A stretch of 49,104 bases of DNA. It comes from an uncultured Bacilli bacterium (lineage in GTDB: Bacteria > Bacillota_I > Bacilli_A > RFN20 > CAG-288). The translations under genes were made by a program, and so were the position numbers. Below are positions 1-7,269 of this stretch, piece by piece. How positions within the stretch are numbered: position 1 is the stretch's first letter; every line of letters starts with the position of its first letter. Where the stretch lies: contig CAKVBX010000010.1 of assembly GCA_934725685.1 (NCBI GenBank), forward strand, positions 1 through 49,104, given 5' to 3'. The notes beneath the pieces were generated by a model. That model searched no databases. It was not told where the DNA came from and saw only the letters and a list, made by a program, of their open reading frames with translations.

Positions 1-1
1 A

Positions 2-112
2 TATTTTTGTCCGGGATTTCATTCAGAAGGCGGGACATTCGTGGGATGCAGCAACACTAATGTTTATCCTTTTCTTATATTTAGCCTTGTCGCAATAAAC
101 TATACCCTGTAA
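2..112 (+). other. Possible 3' tail of a gene entering from the left edge
   Basis: One plus-strand frame is open from base 2 to a TAA at 110-112, giving 36 residues that end in a hydrophobic stretch. A hairpin able to act as a terminator follows at 129-154, which fits the end of a gene lying outside the window. No family is recognisable in so short a piece, and the frame could be open by chance. Confidence 0.2.
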
Positions 113-128
113 TTAGGACACGATAACA

Positions 129-154
129 GAAAAAACACGGATCAATCGTGTTTT
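129..154. terminator. Hairpin with T-runs on both sides
   Basis: AAAACACG and CGTGTTTT are perfectly complementary around a 7-nt loop. Reading plus, four T follow; reading minus, six T follow. It could end the gene entering from the left edge. Confidence 0.5.
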
Positions 155-183
155 GCTGACCCCATGTGCAAAACTGTATTTAA

Positions 184-359
184 AAGCTAAAAGACGAATA
201 TTATTCTACAATTCTTCTGATCTCCCATGACTTTAAGGGAGTCTCTGATTTTGCGGATGAAATCATCATACTGAGGAATGGAAAAATCGATTCTCTAAGA
301 CACCTATCAATCTTGCTTTGACAGCAGATGATTACGAGAATCTGATCATCAATGACTGA
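184..359 (+). pseudogene. Remnant of an ABC-transporter ATP-binding gene, frameshifted
   Basis: From 184 one frame reads as the end of an ABC ATPase: a hydrophobic strand then ISHD (H-loop histidine), then FADEIIILRNGKI, the usual final strand of the nucleotide-binding domain. This frame stops at 319-321. A shifted frame from about 309 continues with LALTADDYENLIIND to a stop at 357-359, as expected after a small indel. Walker A, signature and Walker B are absent, and a hairpin lies just upstream at 129-154, so only the last quarter of the domain survives. It is called from the pattern alone, without an alignment. Confidence 0.5.
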
Positions 360-445
360 AGCCTTTATTTTGCGGTTAATAGATGTAGCACTTCCAAAAA
401 TTTAACATTTTCTAATTTTGGGAAATAGAACTGCGTTTGAATAGA

Positions 446-474
446 TTGACACGGATAGACATCCTCTTTATAAT
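446..474 (+). promoter_or_regulatory. Consensus sigma-A promoter of the DUF234 ATPase gene
   Basis: TTGACA at 446-451 and TATAAT at 469-474 are separated by exactly 17 bases; both hexamers match the consensus perfectly. Transcription should start near 481, inside the palindromic operator. This rules out a start codon at 437. Confidence 0.8.
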
Positions 475-475
475 A

Positions 476-512
476 TTTGTAATTCGTAAATTACTAATTC
501 GCAAATTACAAA
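476..512 (+). promoter_or_regulatory. Tandem palindromic operator overlapping the transcription start
   Basis: GTAATTCGTAAATTAC (479-494) and CTAATTCGCAAATTAC (494-509) are near-identical units, each with GTAATT/AATTAC-type arms, repeated at 15 bp. The block is also bounded by TTTGTAATT and AATTACAAA. It covers the start site up to the ribosome site at 514-519, so a bound repressor would shut the gene off. The repressor is not encoded nearby; autoregulation by the ATPase is possible but not shown. Confidence 0.6.
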
Positions 513-523
513 AAGGAGGCTAT

Positions 524-1909
524 ATGGAATTCATCGGAAGAGAACAAGAACAGAAAATCATTCATAATATGTTACAGAAAGATGGATATCAGGGCTGTGT
601 CATTTATGGAAGAAGACGTATGGGAAAGACAGAACTTGTACGTAAATGTGTATTTGACAGCGCTCTTCCTTATATCATCTATCAATGCAAAGAATCTACA
701 GAACATGATAATCTTGAAATGCTTACTTCTCTAATTAGGATAACTTTGAAAAATCCCTATCTTGCTTTTGATGGCTTTATGGATGCGGTTCGTTATCTTT
801 TCGAATATTCAAAAGAACATCCGATGATTTTGGTATTGGATGAATATCCATATCTTAGAAGTATCATCAATGGATGTGATTCAAAGATTCAGAATATCAT
901 CGATGACTATTCTTTGACCTGCAATATGAATTTCTTCCTTCTAGGAAGCAGCATTTCTACTATGGAAGATGTATTGAGTTCGAATAGCCCGCTCTATATG
1001 AGATTTCAATCCTCTCTTCTTCTAAAACAGATGGATTATTATGATTCTTCCAAATTTTATCCTGACTTTTCCAATGAAGACAAAGTAAGATTGTATTCCG
1101 CTTTTGGAGGAGTGCCTTACTATAACGCACAGATCGATGAGAAAATCAGTGTCAGGGAAAATATCATCAGACTGATTAGTGGACAGTTCTCCGGATTAAG
1201 AGAATTCTTGGATACTTACTTGAAACAGGAACTCAGAAAAGTGAACAATGCCAATGTTGTCTTTGAAAGCATTGCTTTAGGGGCTTTCCATTACTCGGAT
1301 ATCTTATCAAAGTCACATGTAGATTCTTCGCCTGCATTGAACACGATTTTACAGAAGCTGATAAAAATGGATCTTGTCGAATATGTTTCTCCTATCAACA
1401 ATAAAAACGACAAACAGAAATCGGGATATCGGATCAGTGATTCCTGTGTGAGATTCTATTATAACTATATCTATCGTAACGAATCCGCACATCAGATATT
1501 GGATGATGATGCTTTTTACGATTATTTCATCCATCATGATTTTGAAATTTCCTTTATTCCAAAGACGTTTGAAGAAATCTCCAAGCAGTTCCTGATACGA
1601 ATGAACAAAAAGGGAAATATGAACCCGCTTCTTTTGGATATTGGTACCTATTGGTATGATAATCCAAAAGAAAAGAAGAATGGTCAATTTGATGTTGTCG
1701 GAAAGACAAAAGACGGATATGTCTTCTTTGAGTGCAAATATACAAATGAACCCATCGATGAAAATATCATCGAGGAAGAGATAACCCAAGTTTCAATGAC
1801 AACATTGAAACCTATTCAGTATGGATTCATTTCAAAGAGCGGCTTCAGAATGAAGAAGACATATCCATATCTTTTCTATACATTAGATGACATCTACCAG
1901 AAGATATAA
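524..1909 (+). CDS. Archaeal-ATPase/DUF234-type protein with C-terminal nuclease-like domain
   Basis: Predicted 461-residue STAND-like P-loop ATPase. The N-terminus has the FIGREQEQ motif typical of the family, a Walker A of the form GRRRMGKTEL (about residues 28-37) and a Walker B MILVLDEYP. The C-terminus matches DUF234, with FDVVGK followed by FFECKY, the D...ExK pattern of PD-(D/E)XK nuclease folds; nuclease activity is inferred, not known. The start at 524 is chosen because AAAAGGAGG precedes it and because the promoter lies downstream of the alternative start at 437. Members of this family are scattered among bacteria and archaea, often as variable accessory genes, and their role is unclear. 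It stands alone between a gene remnant and an IS30 element. Confidence 0.8.
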   Translation: MEFIGREQEQKIIHNMLQKDGYQGCVIYGRRRMGKTELVRKCVFDSALPYIIYQCKESTEHDNLEMLTSLIRITLKNPYLAFDGFMDAVRYLFEYSKEHPMILVLDEYPYLRSIINGCDSKIQNIIDDYSLTCNMNFFLLGSSISTMEDVLSSNSPLYMRFQSSLLLKQMDYYDSSKFYPDFSNEDKVRLYSAFGGVPYYNAQIDEKISVRENIIRLISGQFSGLREFLDTYLKQELRKVNNANVVFESIALGAFHYSDILSKSHVDSSPALNTILQKLIKMDLVEYVSPINNKNDKQKSGYRISDSCVRFYYNYIYRNESAHQILDDDAFYDYFIHHDFEISFIPKTFEEISKQFLIRMNKKGNMNPLLLDIGTYWYDNPKEKKNGQFDVVGKTKDGYVFFECKYTNEPIDENIIEEEITQVSMTTLKPIQYGFISKSGFRMKKTYPYLFYTLDDIYQKI

Positions 1910-1977
1910 AGCTAAAAACCCCTTCGTTAGTCATTACTCATAAAAATCCAGCCCACAAACAAATAATAGTAGGTTAT

Positions 1978-1999
1978 GAATTGTAAACTGAAGTGATAA
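1978..1999 (+). repeat. IS30 left inverted repeat
   Basis: Begins GAATTG and ends GAAGTGATAA. It matches the reverse complement of 3227-3248 at 18 of 22 positions, the differences lying in the middle. Confidence 0.75.
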
Positions 2000-2018
2000 T
2001 AGTTCTGGGAAGAGAAAA

Positions 2019-2040
2019 CCCACTCGGCATGCCGAGTGGG
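2019..2040. repeat. Perfect 22-bp palindrome in the IS leader
   Basis: A perfect palindrome with arms CCCACTCGGCA/TGCCGAGTGGG between the left inverted repeat and the transposase start. No T-run follows on the plus strand. In other insertion sequences such leader hairpins protect the transposase from read-through translation or transcription; that role is inferred here. Confidence 0.65.
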
Positions 2041-2104
2041 TTCCGGCCCATTCCTGTGGTAATCTATACTGGATATTGTTCAGGTATCAGAAAGGACAAC
2101 CACA

Positions 2105-3223
2105 ATGGACACAGGGACTATTATAAAGGCTTCGAAGGCGAAATACCATCATCTGGACGAAACGACAGTGACCATGATCATCGCGAAGGTCGAGAAACTC
2201 CGCAAAGGAAACCGAAGGCGGACGGAGGGAATGAAGGAGATTGCCAGGGAAAACGGCTGCAGCCTCAACACGGTCTACCGGATATATAGGCTTTCGGAAG
2301 TGGACATCCAGAGGTTCGACTACCGGAAGGCGGAATATGTCCATGACCACTTCGAGCACGACCATTATGCCGCCAAGAACATCAGAAGGGAGAGACGCGA
2401 TGCATCGAAGAACAACGGAAGCAAGTTTGCCAAATGCGCGGCATTCATAAGGAGCTGTCTTTTCTACATCAGGGAATCGAAAATCCATACCATCGATGAG
2501 TCAGTCAGCTTCCTGAAAGCCGGCTATACCGGGAATACGGTATGCACGAAGACGTTCTACAACTGGGTGAATGCCGGGAAAATCAAAGGATTCGGCCGGA
2601 AAGATCTTCCGAGGGCTCCCGGATGGAAGTCGAGAAAGAAGAGCTACAAGACCTACACGCCGGAGGATTCCAGAGGAAAATCCATACTCGTGAGACCTGA
2701 GAACATCAATTCCAGGGAAGAGTTCGGACACTGGGAGGGAGACCTCGTCGTCGGTCCGAAGGACGGGATCAACGGTGCATATCTCACCCTGATAGAGAGG
2801 CAGACAAGGTTCTTCCTGATGATTCCGGTCGCCGACAAGAAGTCGGCCACGGTCTTCAATGCGCTGAAGGAGTACCGTGACAGCCATCCATGCTTCGGCA
2901 AGGTCTTCAAGTCAATCACGTTCGACAACGGTTCGGAGTTCAGCAAGTGGAAGGAGATGGAATTCGAGCTCGGAATCGAGACCTGGTTCGGAAGGCCGTA
3001 CCATTCCTGCGACAGGGGAAGCAACGAGAACTGCAACGGTCTGATCAGGAGATACATAAAGAAGGGGACGGACATCAATACGGTAAGCATGGAGGAGACG
3101 TTGAGGATCAACCTGGCAATCAACAGGAAAAGGCGGAAGCTTCTCGGATACGAGACGGCCGAGCGCTGCTTCACCAATGCATTGGTGAAGCATGGAATAC
3201 CCTTTGAATGGATGTATCCATAA
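2105..3223 (+). CDS. IS30-family transposase
   Basis: 372-residue DDE transposase. An N-terminal helix-turn-helix region (about residues 35-65, ending NGCSLNTVYRIYRL) is followed by the catalytic core: HWEGDLVVG with the first Asp, ITFDNGSEF with the second, and the Glu in GSNENCNGLIRRY, the typical IS30 DDE spacing and context. A ribosome site AAAGGAC precedes the ATG. The frame is intact and the length is normal for IS30, so the element may be active. It should catalyse movement of 1978-3248 by binding its inverted repeats. Confidence 0.92.
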   Translation: MDTGTIIKASKAKYHHLDETTVTMIIAKVEKLRKGNRRRTEGMKEIARENGCSLNTVYRIYRLSEVDIQRFDYRKAEYVHDHFEHDHYAAKNIRRERRDASKNNGSKFAKCAAFIRSCLFYIRESKIHTIDESVSFLKAGYTGNTVCTKTFYNWVNAGKIKGFGRKDLPRAPGWKSRKKSYKTYTPEDSRGKSILVRPENINSREEFGHWEGDLVVGPKDGINGAYLTLIERQTRFFLMIPVADKKSATVFNALKEYRDSHPCFGKVFKSITFDNGSEFSKWKEMEFELGIETWFGRPYHSCDRGSNENCNGLIRRYIKKGTDINTVSMEETLRINLAINRKRRKLLGYETAERCFTNALVKHGIPFEWMYP

Positions 3224-3226
3224 TAT

Positions 3227-3248
3227 TTATCACTTCGTATTGCAATTC
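3227..3248 (-). repeat. IS30 right inverted repeat
   Basis: The reverse complement starts GAATTG and ends GAAGTGATAA like the left end. It begins just 4 bases after the transposase stop codon. Confidence 0.75.
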
Positions 3249-3293
3249 AGGAACATTTCCATATTTTTCTAAAATAATTTTTATCGGCAAACC

Positions 3294-3373
3294 CTATTGT
3301 TCCGTAGTACTACCTATCGTTCCGTTGATAAGGCTTTCGTTCCGTAGTGGTATCTATCGTTCCGTAGTTATAT
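3294..3373 (+). repeat. Four direct repeats with exact 20-bp period
   Basis: Units start at 3294, 3314, 3334 and 3354 and share CTATCGTTCCGTAGT (unit 1 has T for C, unit 2 ends differently, unit 3 has one T for A), each followed by five variable bases. The region 3249-3513 otherwise holds no gene, only this array and two minus-strand hairpins. The exact spacing of about two helical turns suggests protein binding. No known family of sites is recognised. Confidence 0.7.
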
Positions 3374-3375
3374 CC

Positions 3376-3425
3376 CAAAAATAAAAAAGCCCTGCAAAAG
3401 CACCTAGTGGCACCTCTACAAGGCT
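3376..3425 (-). terminator. Long wobble-paired terminator hairpin, minus strand
   Basis: Arms at 3388-3404 and 3409-3425 pair along all 17 positions in the minus-strand RNA if G-U pairs are counted, and the hairpin is followed by a T-run with one interruption. On the plus strand the same positions would be A-C mismatches, so the structure belongs to a minus-strand transcript. It is a second stop beyond the ssrA terminator. Confidence 0.6.
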
Positions 3426-3468
3426 AACTTATAACTTGGCAGATAGGGCAAAATTCCCTTTGTGTCAA

Positions 3469-3500
3469 GAAAAAAGGTTCAATACCTGTGGTATCAAACC
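3469..3500 (-). terminator. Rho-independent terminator of ssrA
   Basis: Minus strand: GGTT-TG-ATACC, a 3-base loop, GGTAT-TG-AACC, then six T. It lies 14 bases beyond the CCA end of tmRNA. Confidence 0.8.
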
Positions 3501-3513
3501 ATTGCTTTTCTTA

Positions 3514-3904
3514 TGGTGGAGATGACGGGAGTCGAACCCGCGTCCAAACGAGAATCTCTAGCGAGGACTACAGTTTATCCGATGATCAGTTAAGGAGTAG
3601 AGAGTTCGTCGGCAGACTCTCTTGTCCTGATCCTTCCTGATGTCACAGAAAGAAGGAAAGGAAGCTTCTTCCTGAGTTCACTTCTAAAATCCCGAAGACA
3701 TGAAGTGACAAGATGTAATCGGGTTGTGCGGCAGATACGTTGATCTGCTTAGAACGCTAAGCCTAGAATTAGGCAGCGCAGGCCATCATGGCCGGAGCAC
3801 GGAACATAACAGGTTTATTGGCACTTGTAATTGTGTCGGTCGATAAGGAGACCAGTCCACTGCCCTCAGAAGTCGTTCCCGCCTGTCGAAACCGGAACAT
3901 CCCC
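3514..3904 (-). ncRNA. ssrA: Transfer-messenger RNA (tmRNA)
   Basis: Rescues stalled ribosomes together with SmpB and tags the unfinished protein for proteolysis. The 5' end (3904) reads GGGGATGTTCCGGTTTCGAC, the usual tmRNA start, and the 3' end (3514) carries the T-arm GGGTTCGA region and an encoded CCA. GGGGAUG pairs with CAUCUCC to form a 7-bp acceptor stem including one G-U pair. The tag frame lies at 3769-3822; its most likely reading is ANKPVMFRAPAMMACAA followed by TAA, and the stop sits in a GCCTA/TAGGC hairpin (helix 5). The resume codon is inferred from the position relative to other tmRNAs. About 391 nt, a normal length. smpB is about 30 kb away at 33458-33940. Confidence 0.95.
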
Positions 3905-3914
3905 ATGCTTTATC

Positions 3915-3942
3915 AGTATAGGATGAAAAACTGGATTTTCAA
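3915..3942 (-). promoter_or_regulatory. ssrA promoter
   Basis: Minus strand: TTGAAA (3937-3942), 16 bases, TATACT (3915-3920). The mature 5' end of tmRNA lies 11 bases beyond the -10 box, so the primary transcript needs at most a few bases trimmed. Confidence 0.7.
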
Positions 3943-3983
3943 GAAAAATGATGGATGGAATGGAATATCATCTGCTTTGAGAG

Positions 3984-5120
3984 TCAAAGATTCGTATAGG
4001 TCTCATACCATTTTGTCTCCGGGAATGGCAGATCCTTTTCTTCTTCCGATGTCAACTGTGTTCCGTTGTGGTAATAATGATAGGAGGCGCCGTCTCCTTT
4101 TATGAGGGAGACGTTCTCTTCATCGAAATAGGCGTTGATGGTTCCCATCGTTCCGTTCCAATAGACAGAAGAGGTATAATCCTCGTATTTTTTCAACGTA
4201 GAAATATAGGGATGCTGTTGCATACGGACACCGGCAATTGTCAGATTCTCGTTAAGGACTGCAGCTGAGATGAAGATGTTTTCCGGTTGGATATAATCGA
4301 GAAACTCTTTGCAGCTGGAGGTCTCGCTTCCGTGGTGGGACGCTTTCATGGAAACGTGGTAATCGGTGAAATAATCCGGATAGCTTGCAATCAGGTTCCG
4401 TTCTCCTTTTGCCTCGAGGTCTCCCGCAAAGAAAATACGGTTCTTTCCATAGGTGAGGACACAGGCAATCGAGGAATCATTATGGTTGTAGTTGGAAGTC
4501 TCAATGGTTTCCGGGGAGAGATAGAGACCGGTATTGAGAATTTCCAAAGTGACCCCGTCTCCCAGGTCGAAAACAGGAGAAAAATCCGGATTGTGGAACA
4601 AATCGTAGACCGGATAATAGGTAGCGCCTTTCGAAATGAATTTGTCTCTGTTGGATTCGTATCCATCATTCTGTGGTGTTTCATAGCGATACCCATAATC
4701 AATGAATGTTCCGACTTCATTGATTTCACGGAAGGTGTTTCTATCACTCAGCCCACCGGTATGATCGGCATGAGGATGGGAGACGATGACCATATCGAGT
4801 TTTCCGTCTTTGACAAATCGGCGCAGTCCCTGGCGGATATAGCGGGCATCCGCTTCGGCACCGCCATCGACGAGGATTTCGAAATTCCCCTTTTTGACGA
4901 GGAATGAATCACCGTAGCAGTCGTTCATTTCAAAGAAATGAAGTTCGAGATTCCCTTCCGGAAGTGGAACTTCTGTATCCGGTAAAACCGAATCGTTACT
5001 TACAGGACTTTCGGATTGTTTTTCTTCCGTTATAGGGGCATCCGTTTCGGTTACGGATTCTTTCCCACTGCAGGAGAGGAGGAAAAAGAGAAGGCTGAAA
5101 AGAATGGCCTGCTTTTTCAT
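3984..5120 (-). CDS. ComEC-like metallo-beta-lactamase-fold lipoprotein
   Basis: 378 residues. A lipoprotein signal (MKKQ, hydrophobic core, LLSC with Cys17) places it on the outer face of the membrane. After a Ser/Glu/Pro-rich linker comes a metallo-beta-lactamase fold: VDGG near 85, HPHADH at 115-120 (the zinc-binding HxHxDH), FAGD, and SHHGSETS later. This arrangement resembles the C-terminal hydrolase domain of the competence protein ComEC and similar secreted proteins that act on nucleic acids or phosphodiesters. The start overlaps the upstream lipoprotein stop as ATGA, so the two are translationally coupled. The substrate is unknown. Confidence 0.8.
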   Translation of the reverse strand: MKKQAILFSLLFFLLSCSGKESVTETDAPITEEKQSESPVSNDSVLPDTEVPLPEGNLELHFFEMNDCYGDSFLVKKGNFEILVDGGAEADARYIRQGLRRFVKDGKLDMVIVSHPHADHTGGLSDRNTFREINEVGTFIDYGYRYETPQNDGYESNRDKFISKGATYYPVYDLFHNPDFSPVFDLGDGVTLEILNTGLYLSPETIETSNYNHNDSSIACVLTYGKNRIFFAGDLEAKGERNLIASYPDYFTDYHVSMKASHHGSETSSCKEFLDYIQPENIFISAAVLNENLTIAGVRMQQHPYISTLKKYEDYTSSVYWNGTMGTINAYFDEENVSLIKGDGASYHYYHNGTQLTSEEEKDLPFPETKWYETYTNL

Positions 5121-6703
5121 TTGACACCCGACTTTCTCGGCGTCGGAACTGCGACGACGAAGTCTGCATAGTTGTTGTCGGTATCAACTTCAGGGTCGAT
5201 GCGCTGGAGGGATTTTGTGTTGTCGCTGATGGAACAGGCTTTTGGCCCTTCATAGAGGGGACTTGATCCGACACCGAGCAAGTCGACGACATTGGTGCTG
5301 GTCAAAACGGCTTCGGTTCCGTCATTGGTAAATGTGATTTGCGACTGATCGTTTGCCAGGGCGAGAATATAGTTGGTCGCGCCGGGGTCAAAGGCGTCGA
5401 GGGCGCAGTCGTATTCCCCGATCGGGCTTTGGCCTTCGACCTCTTTCACTTTTCCGCGGATGAGGAAGTAGTCGTGGGGCTGGATGATTCCGGAAAGCTT
5501 ATGGATGGTGAATTTCGATGTTTTTCCTGTGGAAGCGTTCTGAAGGGAATAAGTGGAAAGATCAATCGGTTCTTCTGTCTGGTTGTACAGCTCGACAAAA
5601 TCACAGCTATAAGCGGCGTTTTTGTTTCCATCGGCAGTGAAGCTTTCGCTGATGACGACTTTGGCATCGGATTTGCTCAGCACCGTGATTGTGAAGGACG
5701 TACTTTTACTTATCGCGCCACGGGTGGCAGTGGCCGTAAAAGTGACGTCAGTCGCAAAGGCAGGAGAAGTATAGTGTCCGTCATTGTCGAGGGTGTCGGG
5801 ATGGTCGGAGAAGTAGGAGACGGAAGCTCCGAGAACGGTCTTCGGCAGAGCGAAGTCTTCCGCCGTTGTCTTTCCGTCAAATCCCTGAAGCCGGTAGATG
5901 GCAGCGGAGACCGCTTCTTCGTCCGTGACTTTCTCGGAAGTGAGAGGAAGATAGGTTTCCGGTGTAAGGACAAAACCATTGGACAGGTAGCAGTATACAT
6001 AGCCGTAAAGTTCGATATATTCCCCCTGAAGAGAGGAAAAATCCATGGATGAGATCAGACTTCTGGAGAGATAGACTCTATCTTTCCTGTTGAGGGTCAG
6101 AGCATAAGGTGCCTGATAGACTCCTGAGTATTCGACATGGCCGCGGACTGAGACGGCCTGTCCGTAGAAATCGACATCTTCGTTATCCGTATCGAGGACT
6201 CCGTCGATGGTTGTTGCCGCGTAATCGACACTGACGAGGCCTTCCCCCTTTTTCTCAATCTCGACGGGATGGAGAACTTCATTTGCGTCGGTGAAGGAAG
6301 AAATCTGATGGGAAAAGTTATAGACGGAAGCGTAGCCACGGACGAGAATCTCGTCCCCTTTCTTTAGATCGGTGATATCGGTGTCTTTTCCGGTATAGAC
6401 GAAGATTGTCCCTGTTTCGTCAAAACCATAGAATCCATCGCTTGTTTTTGCGATGACCGTGAGGCTTGCAAGGACTGCTTCGCCGGTTTCTTTTCTTTTT
6501 ATGCTGTTCACGGAGGAAACGGTGAGGCTTGGTGTGTCCGTTGTGGAAGAATCGAAAGACGTCTCCGCCGGTTCTTCGGTTCTTGCTGTCTCTGTCATGT
6601 TTCCTGTTTCGTTTCCGGAAGTGGTCTTAGAATCTTCGGATGAATCGCCGCAGCCAGAAAGCAAAGTGACGAAGCATAGAAACAAAAGCGATTTTTTCTT
6701 CAT
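5117..6703 (-). CDS. Lipoprotein with OB-like region and C-terminal lamin-tail domain
   Basis: 528 residues from the ATG at 6703, chosen for AAGGAGA upstream and because it starts a clean lipoprotein signal (MKKKSLL...LLSGC, Cys18). After a Ser/Thr/Glu-rich linker, about residues 60-160 have the strand pattern of an OB fold (GDEILVRGYASVYNFSHQIS), as seen in extracellular nuclease-associated proteins. A bacterial Ig-like segment may follow, ending FTITVLS. The last ~150 residues look like a lamin-tail domain (VVISES...FVELYNQTEEPIDLS...Y SLQN...). Such domains are known beside secreted nucleases and ComEC-like hydrolases. Coupled by ATGA overlap to the metallo-beta-lactamase lipoprotein. Domain calls other than the lamin tail are tentative. 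Confidence 0.65.
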   Translation of the reverse strand: MKKKSLLFLCFVTLLSGCGDSSEDSKTTSGNETGNMTETARTEEPAETSFDSSTTDTPSLTVSSVNSIKRKETGEAVLASLTVIAKTSDGFYGFDETGTIFVYTGKDTDITDLKKGDEILVRGYASVYNFSHQISSFTDANEVLHPVEIEKKGEGLVSVDYAATTIDGVLDTDNEDVDFYGQAVSVRGHVEYSGVYQAPYALTLNRKDRVYLSRSLISSMDFSSLQGEYIELYGYVYCYLSNGFVLTPETYLPLTSEKVTDEEAVSAAIYRLQGFDGKTTAEDFALPKTVLGASVSYFSDHPDTLDNDGHYTSPAFATDVTFTATATRGAISKSTSFTITVLSKSDAKVVISESFTADGNKNAAYSCDFVELYNQTEEPIDLSTYSLQNASTGKTSKFTIHKLSGIIQPHDYFLIRGKVKEVEGQSPIGEYDCALDAFDPGATNYILALANDQSQITFTNDGTEAVLTSTNVVDLLGVGSSPLYEGPKACSISDNTKSLQRIDPEVDTDNNYADFVVAVPTPRKSGVK

Positions 6704-7269
6704 AGATTTTCTCCTTGGTGATGACTCCATCATTCCGACGATAGGAAGTCGACTTAGGGATTATCTCGACACAAGTCATGCCTGAAAGTCTGTGTGGCAG
6801 AACTTGTGACGATATCCTAGGAACAAAGGGATGGTTGCCTTGGAAATTATAGGTGATATCGGCATCAATGTCCACATAAGGAAGCTGTTTGAACAGACAA
6901 AGTTTTATTTGCAAGCGTAATAATTTTTACGCCTTTCCCTTGTCGATGATATTCGTTTTCCCTTTGTTCTTCAGGGGAAATCAGTAAAGAGAGTGTGACT
7001 TTTGATTGATGTCGTATCCTGATTATTTATGTTCATCAATTGTGCGTTTCTTGAGGAGACTTCTTTGATTGTGTTATAGACAACAAGGTCTCTATCGGTT
7101 ATACTTTTGAAGTGGCTTTTATTGCTCCCTTGGAATTTTGTTATGGTCCGTGATGAAAAATGCGAGATAGTGTTGACACGCTACCTTTTTGGGAATTGTT
7201 TTTCCTTTTTCATCGGTTGTTTTTAGAGAAGTTGCTGTCACATCATGCTATTCGAAGGAGACTATCATA
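6704..7269. other. Gene-free interval between divergent genes
   Basis: No convincing coding frame on either strand. A short inverted repeat GCGTAA/TTACGC lies at 6915-6932. TTGACA at 7173-7178 has only a poor -10 (TTGTTT) 17 bases downstream. The upstream regions of both flanking genes must lie here. Confidence 0.5.

Larger units (their letters stand above)
1978..3248 (+). mobile_element. Complete IS30-family insertion sequence
   Basis: About 1.27 kb, bounded by 22-bp inverted repeats matching at 18 positions and carrying a single intact transposase gene. By eye its base composition is richer in G+C than the flanking AT-rich DNA, suggesting recent arrival. A clear target duplication is not visible; IS30 elements usually make only 2-3 bp. 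The element sits between the DUF234 ATPase gene and the repeats beyond the ssrA 3' end. Confidence 0.8.

Noticed and set aside
437..523. Upstream extension of the DUF234 ATPase to a start at 437
   Set aside because: The start is TTG without a ribosome site, and a perfect promoter and operator lie within the extension.
3228..3252. Target-site duplication of the IS30 element
   Set aside because: Bases just outside the two inverted repeats do not match convincingly over 2-3 positions.
3294..3373. CRISPR array
   Set aside because: Units recur every 20 bp with only five variable bases between them; too short for repeat-spacer structure and no cas genes nearby.
6704..7269. A small gene in the gap
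   Set aside because: Only very short frames with no good ribosome site and no hydrophobic or domain pattern.
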